64,000 bases of DNA from Oscillospiraceae bacterium (GTDB taxonomy: Bacteria > Bacillota > Clostridia > Lachnospirales > Lachnospiraceae). Below the pieces are notes generated by a model that worked only from the letters and a program-made list of their open reading frames with translations, ran no database searches and was not told the DNA's origin. The translations under genes were made by a program, and so were the position numbers. Shown here piece after piece: positions 54,095-62,488 of this stretch (positions within the stretch are counted from its first letter, which is position 1; the number at the start of each line of letters is the position of its first letter). The stretch spans positions 186,001 to 250,000 of the forward strand of contig JAETOO010000005.1 in NCBI GenBank assembly GCA_021771715.1. The letters are read 5' to 3'.

Positions 54095-54372
54095 CTTTCT
54101 GAATCTGCCGCAGAATTACCCGTTCTTGTGATTCTTTGGATGCTCTTTTGGGATAAGGAATACTCTTCTGCAAGGTCCGCTATGGAAACTCCGCTCCTAT
54201 GTTTTTGACATATTTCGTCGTTTCTTGATTCATAGTATTGCTTCGTTTTGGTCTGGCTGCCCCAATCCTTTTTCTCTCTACATGGAATGTATATGCTTTT
54301 CCCACTGACGTATTGCTGAATCGTTTCTATCAATTCATGTGGCAGAATCTCCTCTGCCCTGACATAGCTCAT
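54085..54372 (-). CDS. CD3324-like helix-turn-helix protein
   Basis: The 95-residue protein starts MSYVRAEEILPHELIETIQQ, then YVSGKSIYIPCREKK, and ends with a helix-turn-helix-like motif (VSIADLAEEYSLSQKSIQRI). That pattern is common in small clostridial proteins annotated as CD3324 family. The last 14 residues (TRTGNSAADSERCK) look unlike the family and may come from sequence decay. AGGAGG precedes the ATG. Confidence 0.75.
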   Translation of the reverse strand: MSYVRAEEILPHELIETIQQYVSGKSIYIPCREKKDWGSQTKTKQYYESRNDEICQKHRSGVSIADLAEEYSLSQKSIQRITRTGNSAADSERCK

Positions 54373-54644
54373 TGCAATCCTCCTGAATGTTTTTCCGGGG
54401 ATTCATCCGAGCTTAATGATTTTTGTTATTTTAAGCTCAGACTACTGAGCGATAACATATCTTCGCCTCATAGATCAGCCACTCCCTTCTGCGTTTCCTT
54501 CCATATGACAGCTGCGGTCTCTGCCATATGATACCTGTATCGTACGATCTTTGCAACCTCATTTTTGTTTATAAGCAACCTTGTTCTACGCAGACCTCTT
54601 GGCTCGTAAAGTCTGCGTGATGGACGGATTCTCCCGGATCAGAT
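54373..54644. other. Intergenic region with small inverted repeats
   Basis: No credible gene was found in these 272 bp. Inverted repeats CATATGACAG/CTGCCATATG (about 54502-54531) and ACGCAGAC/GTCTGCGT (54588-54595 and 54611-54618) are visible. The second may terminate readthrough from the 54645 gene. Confidence 0.45.
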
Positions 54645-55376
54645 TCAGAACTTCAGTATCATTTCCGCTAATGTCAGGATCATCGTTCCAAAGTCTGACG
54701 GCTTCAGTGCCGTTCCGTCTGCACCGCCAAATTTACCTGCAAGGAAGATACTGGTAGGCCCGTCCGCACCGCCAATAATCACATGAGAAGCCGGTTCTTC
54801 ATCCGTTTCCGCTGATTCATCCACGGCTATCCCCTCATCTTCCAACAACTCATCTTCCATTACGTATCCTTCATCTTCAAGATTATACAGAAATTCGTCA
54901 TCCGATGGCTGCCTGTAGAATTTAAAGTATAAAAGGTGATAGTTCTCGTCTCTTACCGCAGACAAGTCAATCCGCAGATGATCGCTGTTCTCTCCCCAGT
55001 TCTCAGTGAGATACTGCAGTGCATTGCCTTCTTCGTATTCGTCCGACAGAGACTGAACTTCCATATCATAAAAGTAGAGCGTTTTCGTTTCATCGTCACA
55101 GGTCAGTCCCAGTTCCTCGTATTCCCTGAACTGTTCGGATGAAATAAGCTGTTCATAATCTACATCCTGATACTGCACGGAAACCGGTTCATCCGTCGCG
55201 TCTATGGCGACGATCTTTCCGGCGCCGTCTCTGATCAGTTTTTCCTCCGGCATATCAAACTCTGATGCTGCCTTTCCCATATTTTCTGTGTCTGTACCAC
55301 TCGCCGTAGCAGTGAATGATGTTCCCATAACCATCACAGTTACAATCGTTCCCATTACAATCGTCTTTCCCGTCAT
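54645..55376 (-). CDS. Secreted protein with GGADGPTSIFLAGK motif
   Basis: The 243-residue protein has a signal peptide (MTGKTIVMGTIVTVMVMGTSFTATASG). An acidic central domain of unknown fold follows, then VIIGGADGPTSIFLAGKFGG near the C-terminus (about residues 200-219), and a hydrophobic tail. The GGADGPT motif resembles one in the membrane subunit of sodium-pumping decarboxylases and recurs in small clostridial proteins of unknown role. It lies just downstream of an ECF sigma/anti-sigma pair and is probably in that operon. Confidence 0.7.
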   Translation of the reverse strand: MTGKTIVMGTIVTVMVMGTSFTATASGTDTENMGKAASEFDMPEEKLIRDGAGKIVAIDATDEPVSVQYQDVDYEQLISSEQFREYEELGLTCDDETKTLYFYDMEVQSLSDEYEEGNALQYLTENWGENSDHLRIDLSAVRDENYHLLYFKFYRQPSDDEFLYNLEDEGYVMEDELLEDEGIAVDESAETDEEPASHVIIGGADGPTSIFLAGKFGGADGTALKPSDFGTMILTLAEMILKF

Positions 55377-55422
55377 ATAATCGAACCTTCCTTTCGTCAA
55401 TAGAAAACTGTTTCAAATCAGA

Positions 55423-56595
55423 TCAATTTCCTGATTCTTCTTTTATCTGAATCCGAAATGCATCCCCAACCGGCTCCCAGCCATAATGATCTTCTTCTGC
55501 ATACACCTCGCTGGGTTCAAGACTTTCCTGCGCATAGCATTCATCATCCAGTTTCTCTGCGGAGTCCGAATCCCACAGGATTTTTCTCTGATAGAGCTGC
55601 AAGTCCAGATACGCGCAGTTTTTGTCAGGCACAGACATCTGAAAACGATCTTCATCAAACACAGCACCGTCTTCATAGTCCCCAAAGAAGCTTGTTTCAA
55701 ACCGCAGTTCGTTTTCCGAGAGGAATCCTGCACTCATAAAGCTTACCGGATTGCCAAAGCTGTCCTGTCCCGTCAGCTTCCATTCGTATTCATTCATCCG
55801 CTTGTCCTCCCAGGTCACACCGGACGCCACGATTCTGGCGCGCAGATCATTCATCACAAGCTCTTTTAAAGTCAGGCTGCAGTCATCCGCTCCCGGAATT
55901 GCCATATTCACTTCCTTTTGTACCGTCTGTGCCTTTAATTGCTCCGCGGTAATGGTAAAATCATAGACAAACTCCGCGATATGCGCAGAATGGTTTTCCT
56001 GAAAGACCGGCGCTCGCTCTCCCGCATCCAGCACAAGATGAACCGCTATTTCACTGTCAGGCAGATCCATATCATCATACTCCTGCGCCAGCACGGTTTC
56101 CGTATTTCTTTCATTGTCCGCAGATGCTTCCAGACCCATCCCTCCTCCGACAGTGCTGCTGATGCTTTGATACCGCTGACCGTTAATCAATGTTTTTTCC
56201 TCATTAATCCACAGATAGGGAGATTCCTTTCGGTTTTCGTAATCCGGCTTTACGGATACGATCAGACTGTAATCGTCCAGAATCACCTCATTGATTGTCA
56301 GCGCTATCCCGTTTTTCGTCTGTGTCTGCTGGATGATTTCCGTATAATCGGACAAATCTTTTGAAAAGCAGAAAATTTCCCCGATTTTCGTGGTAAACTT
56401 TTTTGCCGCCGCCTGAACATGGGAGTTGCCTGCTGCCGCAGCAAAAACCAGAAGGATTGCCGCTGCCTGAACCATTTTCCGTCTGTATAAGCTCAGAATC
56501 CTGCTTCTGTCCGCTGTCCAGGGTTTCCCTGCCTCTGCAATGAGCGTTTCGTCAATCTTTCCAAATGCTTCTGAAAAGTCGAACTCTTTCTTCAA
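55423..56595 (-). CDS. DUF4179-type anti-sigma factor
   Basis: The 390-residue bitopic protein has a cytoplasmic N-terminus (LKKEFDFSEAFGKIDETLIAEA), one membrane helix (about 60-77, AAAILLVFAAAAGNSHVQA) and a large extracellular DUF4179 domain. The start is a TTG at 56595, set by GGGAGG 7 nt upstream and by the TTGA overlap with the sigma-factor stop. It should hold the adjacent sigma factor inactive until an envelope signal arrives. Confidence 0.85.
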   Translation of the reverse strand: MKKEFDFSEAFGKIDETLIAEAGKPWTADRSRILSLYRRKMVQAAAILLVFAAAAGNSHVQAAAKKFTTKIGEIFCFSKDLSDYTEIIQQTQTKNGIALTINEVILDDYSLIVSVKPDYENRKESPYLWINEEKTLINGQRYQSISSTVGGGMGLEASADNERNTETVLAQEYDDMDLPDSEIAVHLVLDAGERAPVFQENHSAHIAEFVYDFTITAEQLKAQTVQKEVNMAIPGADDCSLTLKELVMNDLRARIVASGVTWEDKRMNEYEWKLTGQDSFGNPVSFMSAGFLSENELRFETSFFGDYEDGAVFDEDRFQMSVPDKNCAYLDLQLYQRKILWDSDSAEKLDDECYAQESLEPSEVYAEEDHYGWEPVGDAFRIQIKEESGN

Positions 56596-57146
56596 ATCAA
56601 CACCTCCCGTCGCAGAATACGATATAATTTTTTTCGGTTTCGGCATAAATTTGTCTTGATGCATCCCTGTGATACACCGTGCCGTTTGGCAATGTCTTTG
56701 ATGGAGTCCAGATACCAGTAACGCCTGATAAAAATGTCCCTGTCTGCATCCGGCAGCTTTCTTAAAAAGCGCTCTATGGATGTTATTAATTCTTTTTCCG
56801 CCATCCGTTCCTCCACCGTATAAGAAAAACTCAACGCATCCATCTCGCCGCAGACATCAGCAATATGTCCATCCATGCGTTTTGCCGCCTGTTTTTTTCG
56901 GAAACAGTCAATGGCAAGCCCTCTGGTGATCCTCCCGACAAATGCGGATAATACAGACGGCCTCTTCGGCGGCATATAGCCCCATGCCGCAAACCAGGTA
57001 TCGTTTAAGCATTCTTCTGTATCCTCATGATTCTGCAAAAGATTCCATGCAATTTTATAACAGTAGCCGGAATACTTATGACTCAATTCCTGTATTGCTG
57101 TTTCGTCCCGGTTCCAGAACAGTTCGATAATTTCTGTGTCCTCCAC
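56592..57146 (-). CDS. ECF-type RNA polymerase sigma factor
   Basis: The 184-residue protein has a sigma-2 region (IQELSHKYSGYCYKIAWNLL..EDTEECLNDTWFAAW) and a sigma-4 region with helix-turn-helix (YWYLDSIKDIAKRHGVSQGCIKTNLCRNRKKL). The GTG start at 57146 has AAGGAGG 8 nt upstream. It is coupled to the anti-sigma gene and probably regulates its own promoter in 57150-57340. Confidence 0.92.
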   Translation of the reverse strand: MEDTEIIELFWNRDETAIQELSHKYSGYCYKIAWNLLQNHEDTEECLNDTWFAAWGYMPPKRPSVLSAFVGRITRGLAIDCFRKKQAAKRMDGHIADVCGEMDALSFSYTVEERMAEKELITSIERFLRKLPDADRDIFIRRYWYLDSIKDIAKRHGVSQGCIKTNLCRNRKKLYRILRREVLI

Positions 57147-57342
57147 TGTGTCCCTCCTTTTTGCTGTACTAGAGCATGATTATTCCTGCAGGATATCATC
57201 TTCTCATCCTATAATTCGTAAAAAACATACACAGGTTACAGAAATTATAAATGTAACGCTCGACATTGACAAGACGGCGCAAACAGCTTATGATTTTGGT
57301 GATTGTTTTGCTATTTTTTGGAGAAAGCGATGGGGAAATCGT

Positions 57343-58482
57343 ATGAAGAACGTACTTGTGATCGGTTCTACGGTCGTGGATGTGATTATCAATGTGGAGC
57401 GACTGCCCAGGACACAGGAGGATGTACATGTCCTTGGTCAGCGGATGTCTCTGGGCGGCTGCGCCTACAATGTGTCGGATATGATCCGGCATTTCGGCGT
57501 GCCGTACCTTCTCTTCTCTCCGGTGGGCGCCGGGGCATACGGGGATTTTGTGCGCGCGCAGCTCTCAAAGCGCCGGGTGTCAACGCCCATCCCGGCTGTG
57601 GAGCGCGAAAACGGCTGCTGCTACTGCTTCGTCGAGGCGAACGGGGAGCGCACCTTCATCTCCTACCACGGTGCGGAGTATCTGTTTGAGCGGGAATGGT
57701 TCGAGCTGACGGAGCCATCGGAAATCGACAGCGTCTATATCTGCGGACTTGAGATCGAGGAGACGACCGGCGTGCACATCGTGGACTATCTCGAAGAACA
57801 TCCGGAGTACCGGATCTACTTTGCGCCCGGCCCGCGCATCACAAAGATTGCGCCCGAGCTTCTCGCGCGCCTCTTCAACCTGCATCCGGTTCTGCATTTG
57901 AACGAGGAGGAAGTGCTGGCCTATGCGCGGAACTGTGAGGGGAATTGCGGCGCTGCTGTCGGAACCTGTGAAGCAGACGGTAAAAGTATTGCTGCCGCAG
58001 GAATCTGCGAGGCGGATTGCGAAAGCGCTGCTGTGCCGGAGGACTGCGAGGAAGACTGCAAAAGTGCCGGTGTGTCGGAGTGTGAGGTAGATTGCGGAAG
58101 CGCTGCTGTACCGGGAAGCTGGCTGGCTGCAAAGAGGCTGCGGGCGCTGGAGACGGCGGCGCGGCGGCTGCATGCGCAGACCGGAAACGATGTGATAGTC
58201 ACGCTCGGGGCGGACGGAACATTTTACCGGACGGATGCGGGATCAGGCTATGTTCCGGCAGTGCCCGCCGTGCAGATCGACGCGATCGGAGCAGGTGACT
58301 CGCACATCGGCGCGGTCATCGCCTGCGAGAAGCTCGGCTTGTCCCTGCCGGAGGCGATTCGCGCAGCGAACCGTGTCGCCGCAAAGGTGGTCGAGACGGA
58401 GGGCGCGCTGCTGCCGGACGAGGCTTTCGCAGAGTTGAAAACACGAGGGCAATCCCCTCAGAAAGGAAGTGTACTGCATTGA
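57343..58482 (+). CDS. PfkB-family sugar/nucleoside kinase with Cys-rich repeat insertion
   Basis: The 379-residue ribokinase-fold kinase shows LGGCAYNVSDMIRHFGV near the N-terminus and the catalytic GAGDSHIGAVIAC motif near the C-terminus. Between them, residues about 197-258 form five degenerate 11-13-residue units (ICEADCESAAVPE, DCEEDCKSAGVSE; about 39-nt period at 57931-58116), rich in Cys/Glu/Asp and absent from normal PfkB proteins. Its TGA overlaps the TTG of guanine deaminase, so a nucleoside (guanosine or inosine) kinase role is suggested by context. Confidence 0.88.
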   Translation: MKNVLVIGSTVVDVIINVERLPRTQEDVHVLGQRMSLGGCAYNVSDMIRHFGVPYLLFSPVGAGAYGDFVRAQLSKRRVSTPIPAVERENGCCYCFVEANGERTFISYHGAEYLFEREWFELTEPSEIDSVYICGLEIEETTGVHIVDYLEEHPEYRIYFAPGPRITKIAPELLARLFNLHPVLHLNEEEVLAYARNCEGNCGAAVGTCEADGKSIAAAGICEADCESAAVPEDCEEDCKSAGVSECEVDCGSAAVPGSWLAAKRLRALETAARRLHAQTGNDVIVTLGADGTFYRTDAGSGYVPAVPAVQIDAIGAGDSHIGAVIACEKLGLSLPEAIRAANRVAAKVVETEGALLPDEAFAELKTRGQSPQKGSVLH

Positions 58483-59741
58483 GCACAATTATTTTAAGAG
58501 GAAACATCATCCACACGCCGACGAGGGAGCGGTTTGTGTGTATTCCGGGCGGCTATCTGGTGACTGTCGACAACGAGATCCGGGGCGTTTACGAGGAGCT
58601 GCCGGAAGCTTACCGCTCTCTCCCGGTTCTGGATTACGGGGATCAGCTGATTATCCCGGGGCTTTGCGACATGCATGTCCATGCGCCGCAGTTTGTCTAC
58701 CGCGGGCTCGGGCTGGATCTGCAGCTGATGGACTGGCTGGACCGCTATGCCTTCCCGACGGAGGCCCGGTTCGCGGATCCGGCGTACGCCAGGATCTACT
58801 ACGAGGCGTTTGCGGATGCGATGGCGAAGAACGGCACGACCCGCGCGGTGGTTTTCGGAACGCTGCACGCAGAGGCCACCGAGATCCTGATGGAGGAGCT
58901 GGAGAAAAAGCGCATTGCGGCCTATGTCGGCAAGATCAACATGGACACGCTCTCGCCGGACTATCTGTGTGAGACGCCGAAACAGTCACTCGCCGATACG
59001 GAGCGCTGGATTTTGAAGACAAAAGAAGCCTACCGCCTGGTCAAGCCCGCGATCACCCCGCGCTTCATCCCGACCTGCTCGAGCGAGGTGCTCGAAGGGC
59101 TGGGGCGTCTGCGCGAGACGTATGACCTGCCGGTACACTCGCATCTGTCGGAGGATCTCGGGGAAATGCAGATCGTGCGCGAGCGCTACCCGGAATACGA
59201 CAATGACAGCGATGTGTATGACCGGTTCGGGCTGTTCACCGATCACACGGTGATGGCGCACTTTATTTATCCGACGGAGCACGAGCTGGATCTGGTGGCC
59301 AGGCGCGGTGTGACGATCGCGCACTGCCCGCAGTCCAACGGAAATGTGGCGGCCGGGATCCCTCCGATCCGCCGGATGCTCGACAAGGGGATCAAGGTCG
59401 GGCTTGGCTCCGATGTCGCCGGAGGCTACAGCCTGTGCATGTTGCGCGCGATGTCTGAGGCGGTCTACCTGTCGAAGCTGCAGTGGCTGAAAAGCGAGAA
59501 GCAGGATGCGGCGCTCTCGATCCCGGAAGCGTTCTATCTGGGGACAAAGGGAGGCGGACAGTTCTTCGGGAAGGTCGGCAGCTTCGAGCCGGGCTATGAG
59601 CTCGACGCGCTTGTAATCGATGACGGGAGCCTCGGGGTGGCGGCGGATCATCTCACGCTGGAGGAGCGGATCGAGCGCGTGATGCATCTCGCGGACGACC
59701 GGAACCTCACGGCGCGCTACGTCGCGGGAGAACGGGCATAG
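58479..59741 (+). CDS. guaD: Guanine deaminase
   Basis: The 420-residue amidohydrolase has metal ligands HxH in LCDMHVHAPQF, histidines in PVHSHLSED and MAHF, and Asp in GLGSDVAGG. The GLGLDLQLMDWLDRYAFPTEA segment is typical of guanine deaminase, which converts guanine to xanthine. The start is TTG at 58479, overlapping the kinase stop (TTGA). The kinase, the deaminase and the nearby BMP-type transporter suggest purine salvage. Confidence 0.9.
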   Translation: MSTIILRGNIIHTPTRERFVCIPGGYLVTVDNEIRGVYEELPEAYRSLPVLDYGDQLIIPGLCDMHVHAPQFVYRGLGLDLQLMDWLDRYAFPTEARFADPAYARIYYEAFADAMAKNGTTRAVVFGTLHAEATEILMEELEKKRIAAYVGKINMDTLSPDYLCETPKQSLADTERWILKTKEAYRLVKPAITPRFIPTCSSEVLEGLGRLRETYDLPVHSHLSEDLGEMQIVRERYPEYDNDSDVYDRFGLFTDHTVMAHFIYPTEHELDLVARRGVTIAHCPQSNGNVAAGIPPIRRMLDKGIKVGLGSDVAGGYSLCMLRAMSEAVYLSKLQWLKSEKQDAALSIPEAFYLGTKGGGQFFGKVGSFEPGYELDALVIDDGSLGVAADHLTLEERIERVMHLADDRNLTARYVAGERA

Positions 59742-59757
59742 ATGCCGCATGTTTTTA

Positions 59758-59786
59758 TTGAAATCAGGCAGTCTTTTTAGTATACT
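59758..59786 (+). promoter_or_regulatory. SigA-type promoter of pgi
   Basis: TTGAAA (59758-59763) and TATACT (59781-59786) are separated by 17 bp. They lie about 108 bp before the pgi start. Confidence 0.75.
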
Positions 59787-59893
59787 ATGAAAGTAGACCG
59801 ATAGGTCGGATTGCGAATACCGGGGCGATTGCGGGAGTGCAAAGCACGGAGCAATCGACTTTCATACAAGATCTTTCAAAGGAGGGAATCACA

Positions 59894-61477
59894 ATGGTTT
59901 CATGGAATAATTTTGATACACTTGCTTCTGTGAAGAAGCTCTCTTCTCTGGGTGAGGCGGTCCGTCTTCCGGAGGTGCTCTCGGGTGAGGCCGGAGCTGA
60001 GCGTGTGGCGAAGTATCAGGTGCCGATGTCAAACGGCCTGTCCTACAATTTCGCTGCCAAGCAGGTAGATGACCGTGTGCTGGAGGCTCTCGCCAAGCTG
60101 GCCGGCGAGGCACAGCTCACAGAAAAATATGCGGAGCTGTACAACGGCGCGGTGATCAACACAGGGGAAAAGAGACGTGTGCTGCACCAGCTGACCCGCG
60201 GGCAGCTCGGCGAGGCGGTCGTCGTGGACGGCGTCGACAAGAGAGACTTCTATGTCGCACAGCAGAAGCGCGCGGCGGAGTTTGCGCATCAGGTACATAG
60301 CGGCGCGATTGTGAATGGTGCAGGCGAGAAGTTCACGACGGTCGTTCAGATCGGTATCGGCGGAAGTGACCTCGGCCCGCGCGCGATCTATCTCGCACTC
60401 GAGAACTGGGCGAAGAGAAACGGGACGCTGAAAATGGAAGCCCGCTTCATCAGCAACGTGGACCCGGACGATGCAGTCAGTGTCCTGAATTCGATTGACG
60501 TCGCACACTCCATGTTCGTCCTTGTCTCGAAGTCCGGGACGACGCTGGAGACGCTGACGAACGAGTCCTTCGTGAAGGATGCCCTGAAGAAGGCCGGGCT
60601 TGATCCGGCGAAGCACATGGTGGCTGTCACGAGCGAGACCTCTCCTCTGGCAAAGAGTGAGGACTATCTTGCCGCGTTCTTTATGGATGACTACATCGGC
60701 GGCCGCTACTCCTCCTCTTCTGCGGTCGGCGGCGTGATCCTGTCCCTCGCGTTTGGCCCGGAGGTCTTCGCGCGGTTCCTGGACGGCGCGGCTGCGGAGG
60801 ATCAGAACGCAAAGAATCCGAACCTGCTGGAGAACCCGGCGATGCTGGACGCGCTGATCGGCGTGTACGAGCGGAATGTACTGGGCTATCAGGCGACGGC
60901 GGTGCTGCCGTACTCGCAGGCACTCTCCCGCTTCCCGGCACATCTGCAGCAGCTCGACATGGAGTCCAACGGCAAGAGCGTCAACCGCTTTGGCGAGCCG
61001 ATCGACTACAAGACCGGCCCGGTGATCTTCGGCGAGCCAGGCACGAACGGACAGCACTCCTTCTACCAGCTGCTCCATCAGGGCACGAATATCGTCCCGC
61101 TGCAGTTCATCGGCTTCCGGAAGAGCCAGGCTGAGACGGATGTCGTGATCCAGGGAAGCACGAGCCAGCAGAAGCTCTGCGCGAACGTGGTGGCACAGAT
61201 CATGGCGTTTGCCTGCGGCAAGAAGGATGAGAACCTGAACAAGAACTTCGAGGGCGGAAGACCTTCGAGCATCATCGTCGGCGAGCAGCTGACCCCGGAG
61301 GCAGTCGGAGCGATCCTCGCGCATTTCGAGAATAAGGTCATGTTCCAGGGCTTTGCGTGGAACATCAACAGCTTCGACCAGGAGGGTGTACAGCTCGGAA
61401 AAGTGCTGGCAAAGAAGGTGCTGGCTCACGAGACGGACGGCGCGCTCAAGGCGTACAGCGATCTGTTCGGGATCTGA
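59894..61477 (+). CDS. pgi: Glucose-6-phosphate isomerase
   Basis: The 527-residue glycolytic enzyme interconverts glucose 6-phosphate and fructose 6-phosphate. Phosphate-binding and catalytic regions are visible: VVQIGIGGSDLGPRAIYLAL, VSKSGTTLETL, GEPGTNGQHSFYQLLHQGT (catalytic Glu and His) and INSFDQEGVQLGKVLAKK. The ATG at 59894 follows GGAGGG. It is monocistronic between its promoter and a strong terminator. Confidence 0.97.
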   Translation: MVSWNNFDTLASVKKLSSLGEAVRLPEVLSGEAGAERVAKYQVPMSNGLSYNFAAKQVDDRVLEALAKLAGEAQLTEKYAELYNGAVINTGEKRRVLHQLTRGQLGEAVVVDGVDKRDFYVAQQKRAAEFAHQVHSGAIVNGAGEKFTTVVQIGIGGSDLGPRAIYLALENWAKRNGTLKMEARFISNVDPDDAVSVLNSIDVAHSMFVLVSKSGTTLETLTNESFVKDALKKAGLDPAKHMVAVTSETSPLAKSEDYLAAFFMDDYIGGRYSSSSAVGGVILSLAFGPEVFARFLDGAAAEDQNAKNPNLLENPAMLDALIGVYERNVLGYQATAVLPYSQALSRFPAHLQQLDMESNGKSVNRFGEPIDYKTGPVIFGEPGTNGQHSFYQLLHQGTNIVPLQFIGFRKSQAETDVVIQGSTSQQKLCANVVAQIMAFACGKKDENLNKNFEGGRPSSIIVGEQLTPEAVGAILAHFENKVMFQGFAWNINSFDQEGVQLGKVLAKKVLAHETDGALKAYSDLFGI

Positions 61478-61513
61478 GAAGCGACGCGTTTGCAGATGAA
61501 ATAGAAATAAAAG

Positions 61514-61566
61514 AAGAAAAAACAGAGGGCGAACCGTTTTGATATGATCCGCTCTCTGTTTTTTGA
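61514..61566. terminator. Bidirectional terminator between pgi and the ABC permease gene
   Basis: AAAAAACAGAGGGCG (about 61517-61531) pairs with CGCTCTCTGTTTTTT (61550-61564) with one mismatch. A-run and T-run flanks allow function on both strands. Confidence 0.88.
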
Positions 61567-61570
61567 TGAT

Positions 61571-62488
61571 TTAGTGCGCCCCGAGCCGGTTCCGGCGCTT
61601 CATGACGGTGTAGCTGTAGACGGCCAGGCCGATCAGCGTCGTCAGATACGGGATCATCTGAATCAGCTCAGTCGGGATGGTCGTGAGCTGCATCAGGTTG
61701 CCGAGCGCCTGCGCGATGCCGAAGAGCATGGTCACGAGGAAGCCTCCGATCGGGGTGTCGGCTCCCATCGAGCTCGCGGCGAGCGCGATGAAGCCCTTGC
61801 CGGCCGACATATCCTTGGTGAACATATTCATGTAGCCTCCGGAGAGGAAGTAGCCGCCCATGCTGCAGAGCACGCCGCTCAGGACCAGCGCGATGTACTG
61901 AATCCGCTTCGAGCTGATGCCGACGGACTCCGCCGCGTTTTTATTTTCGCCGACCGCACGGATTTTGAGGCCCATCGGGGTCTTGTACAGAAAGACGTTG
62001 CAGACGACGACGGCGATCAGTGCCAGCCAGGTCATCAGGTTCTGTCCCGAGAGCACCGCCCCGATAAACGGAATCCCTTCTATGAACGGGAGGGCGATGA
62101 CTGGTGCGGACACGCTCGAGATCGAGGTGGAAGCGCCGCGGTCCCCTGAGACTGCTAGGAGCAGAAGCACTGTGCCGCCGGTGGCGATCAGGTTGATCGC
62201 GATCGCAGCGAGGATCTCGTCGGTCTTCAGCTGCAGCACGAAGAATGCGAGGACGAAGCCGATCAGCCCGCCGATCGCCATCGTGATCAGGAGCCCTCCG
62301 AGGAAGCTGTGCGTCAGGGAGCTGAAAATCACACCGAACAAGGATGCGAACAACAGCATGCCCTCAAGCGCCATGTTGGTGATGCCGGCCTTCGCGGCGA
62401 TGCCGGAGGCAAGCGTTGCGAACAGGATCGGCGTCGACGCGCGCAGGATCGCATTCACGAAGTCGGGGGATAAGATATTTTTTAACAT
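61571..62488 (-). CDS. ABC transporter permease, BMP/nucleoside-type (second subunit)
   Basis: The 305-residue polytopic protein has about eight membrane helices of the BPD_transp_2 family (GITNMALEGMLLFASLFGV, MGADTPIGGFLVTMLFGIAQ). The N-terminal N-(M/L)-A-x-E-G signature is typical of the smaller permease of nucleoside ABC importers. It starts directly after the partner permease stop. Confidence 0.9.
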   Translation of the reverse strand: MLKNILSPDFVNAILRASTPILFATLASGIAAKAGITNMALEGMLLFASLFGVIFSSLTHSFLGGLLITMAIGGLIGFVLAFFVLQLKTDEILAAIAINLIATGGTVLLLLAVSGDRGASTSISSVSAPVIALPFIEGIPFIGAVLSGQNLMTWLALIAVVVCNVFLYKTPMGLKIRAVGENKNAAESVGISSKRIQYIALVLSGVLCSMGGYFLSGGYMNMFTKDMSAGKGFIALAASSMGADTPIGGFLVTMLFGIAQALGNLMQLTTIPTELIQMIPYLTTLIGLAVYSYTVMKRRNRLGAH

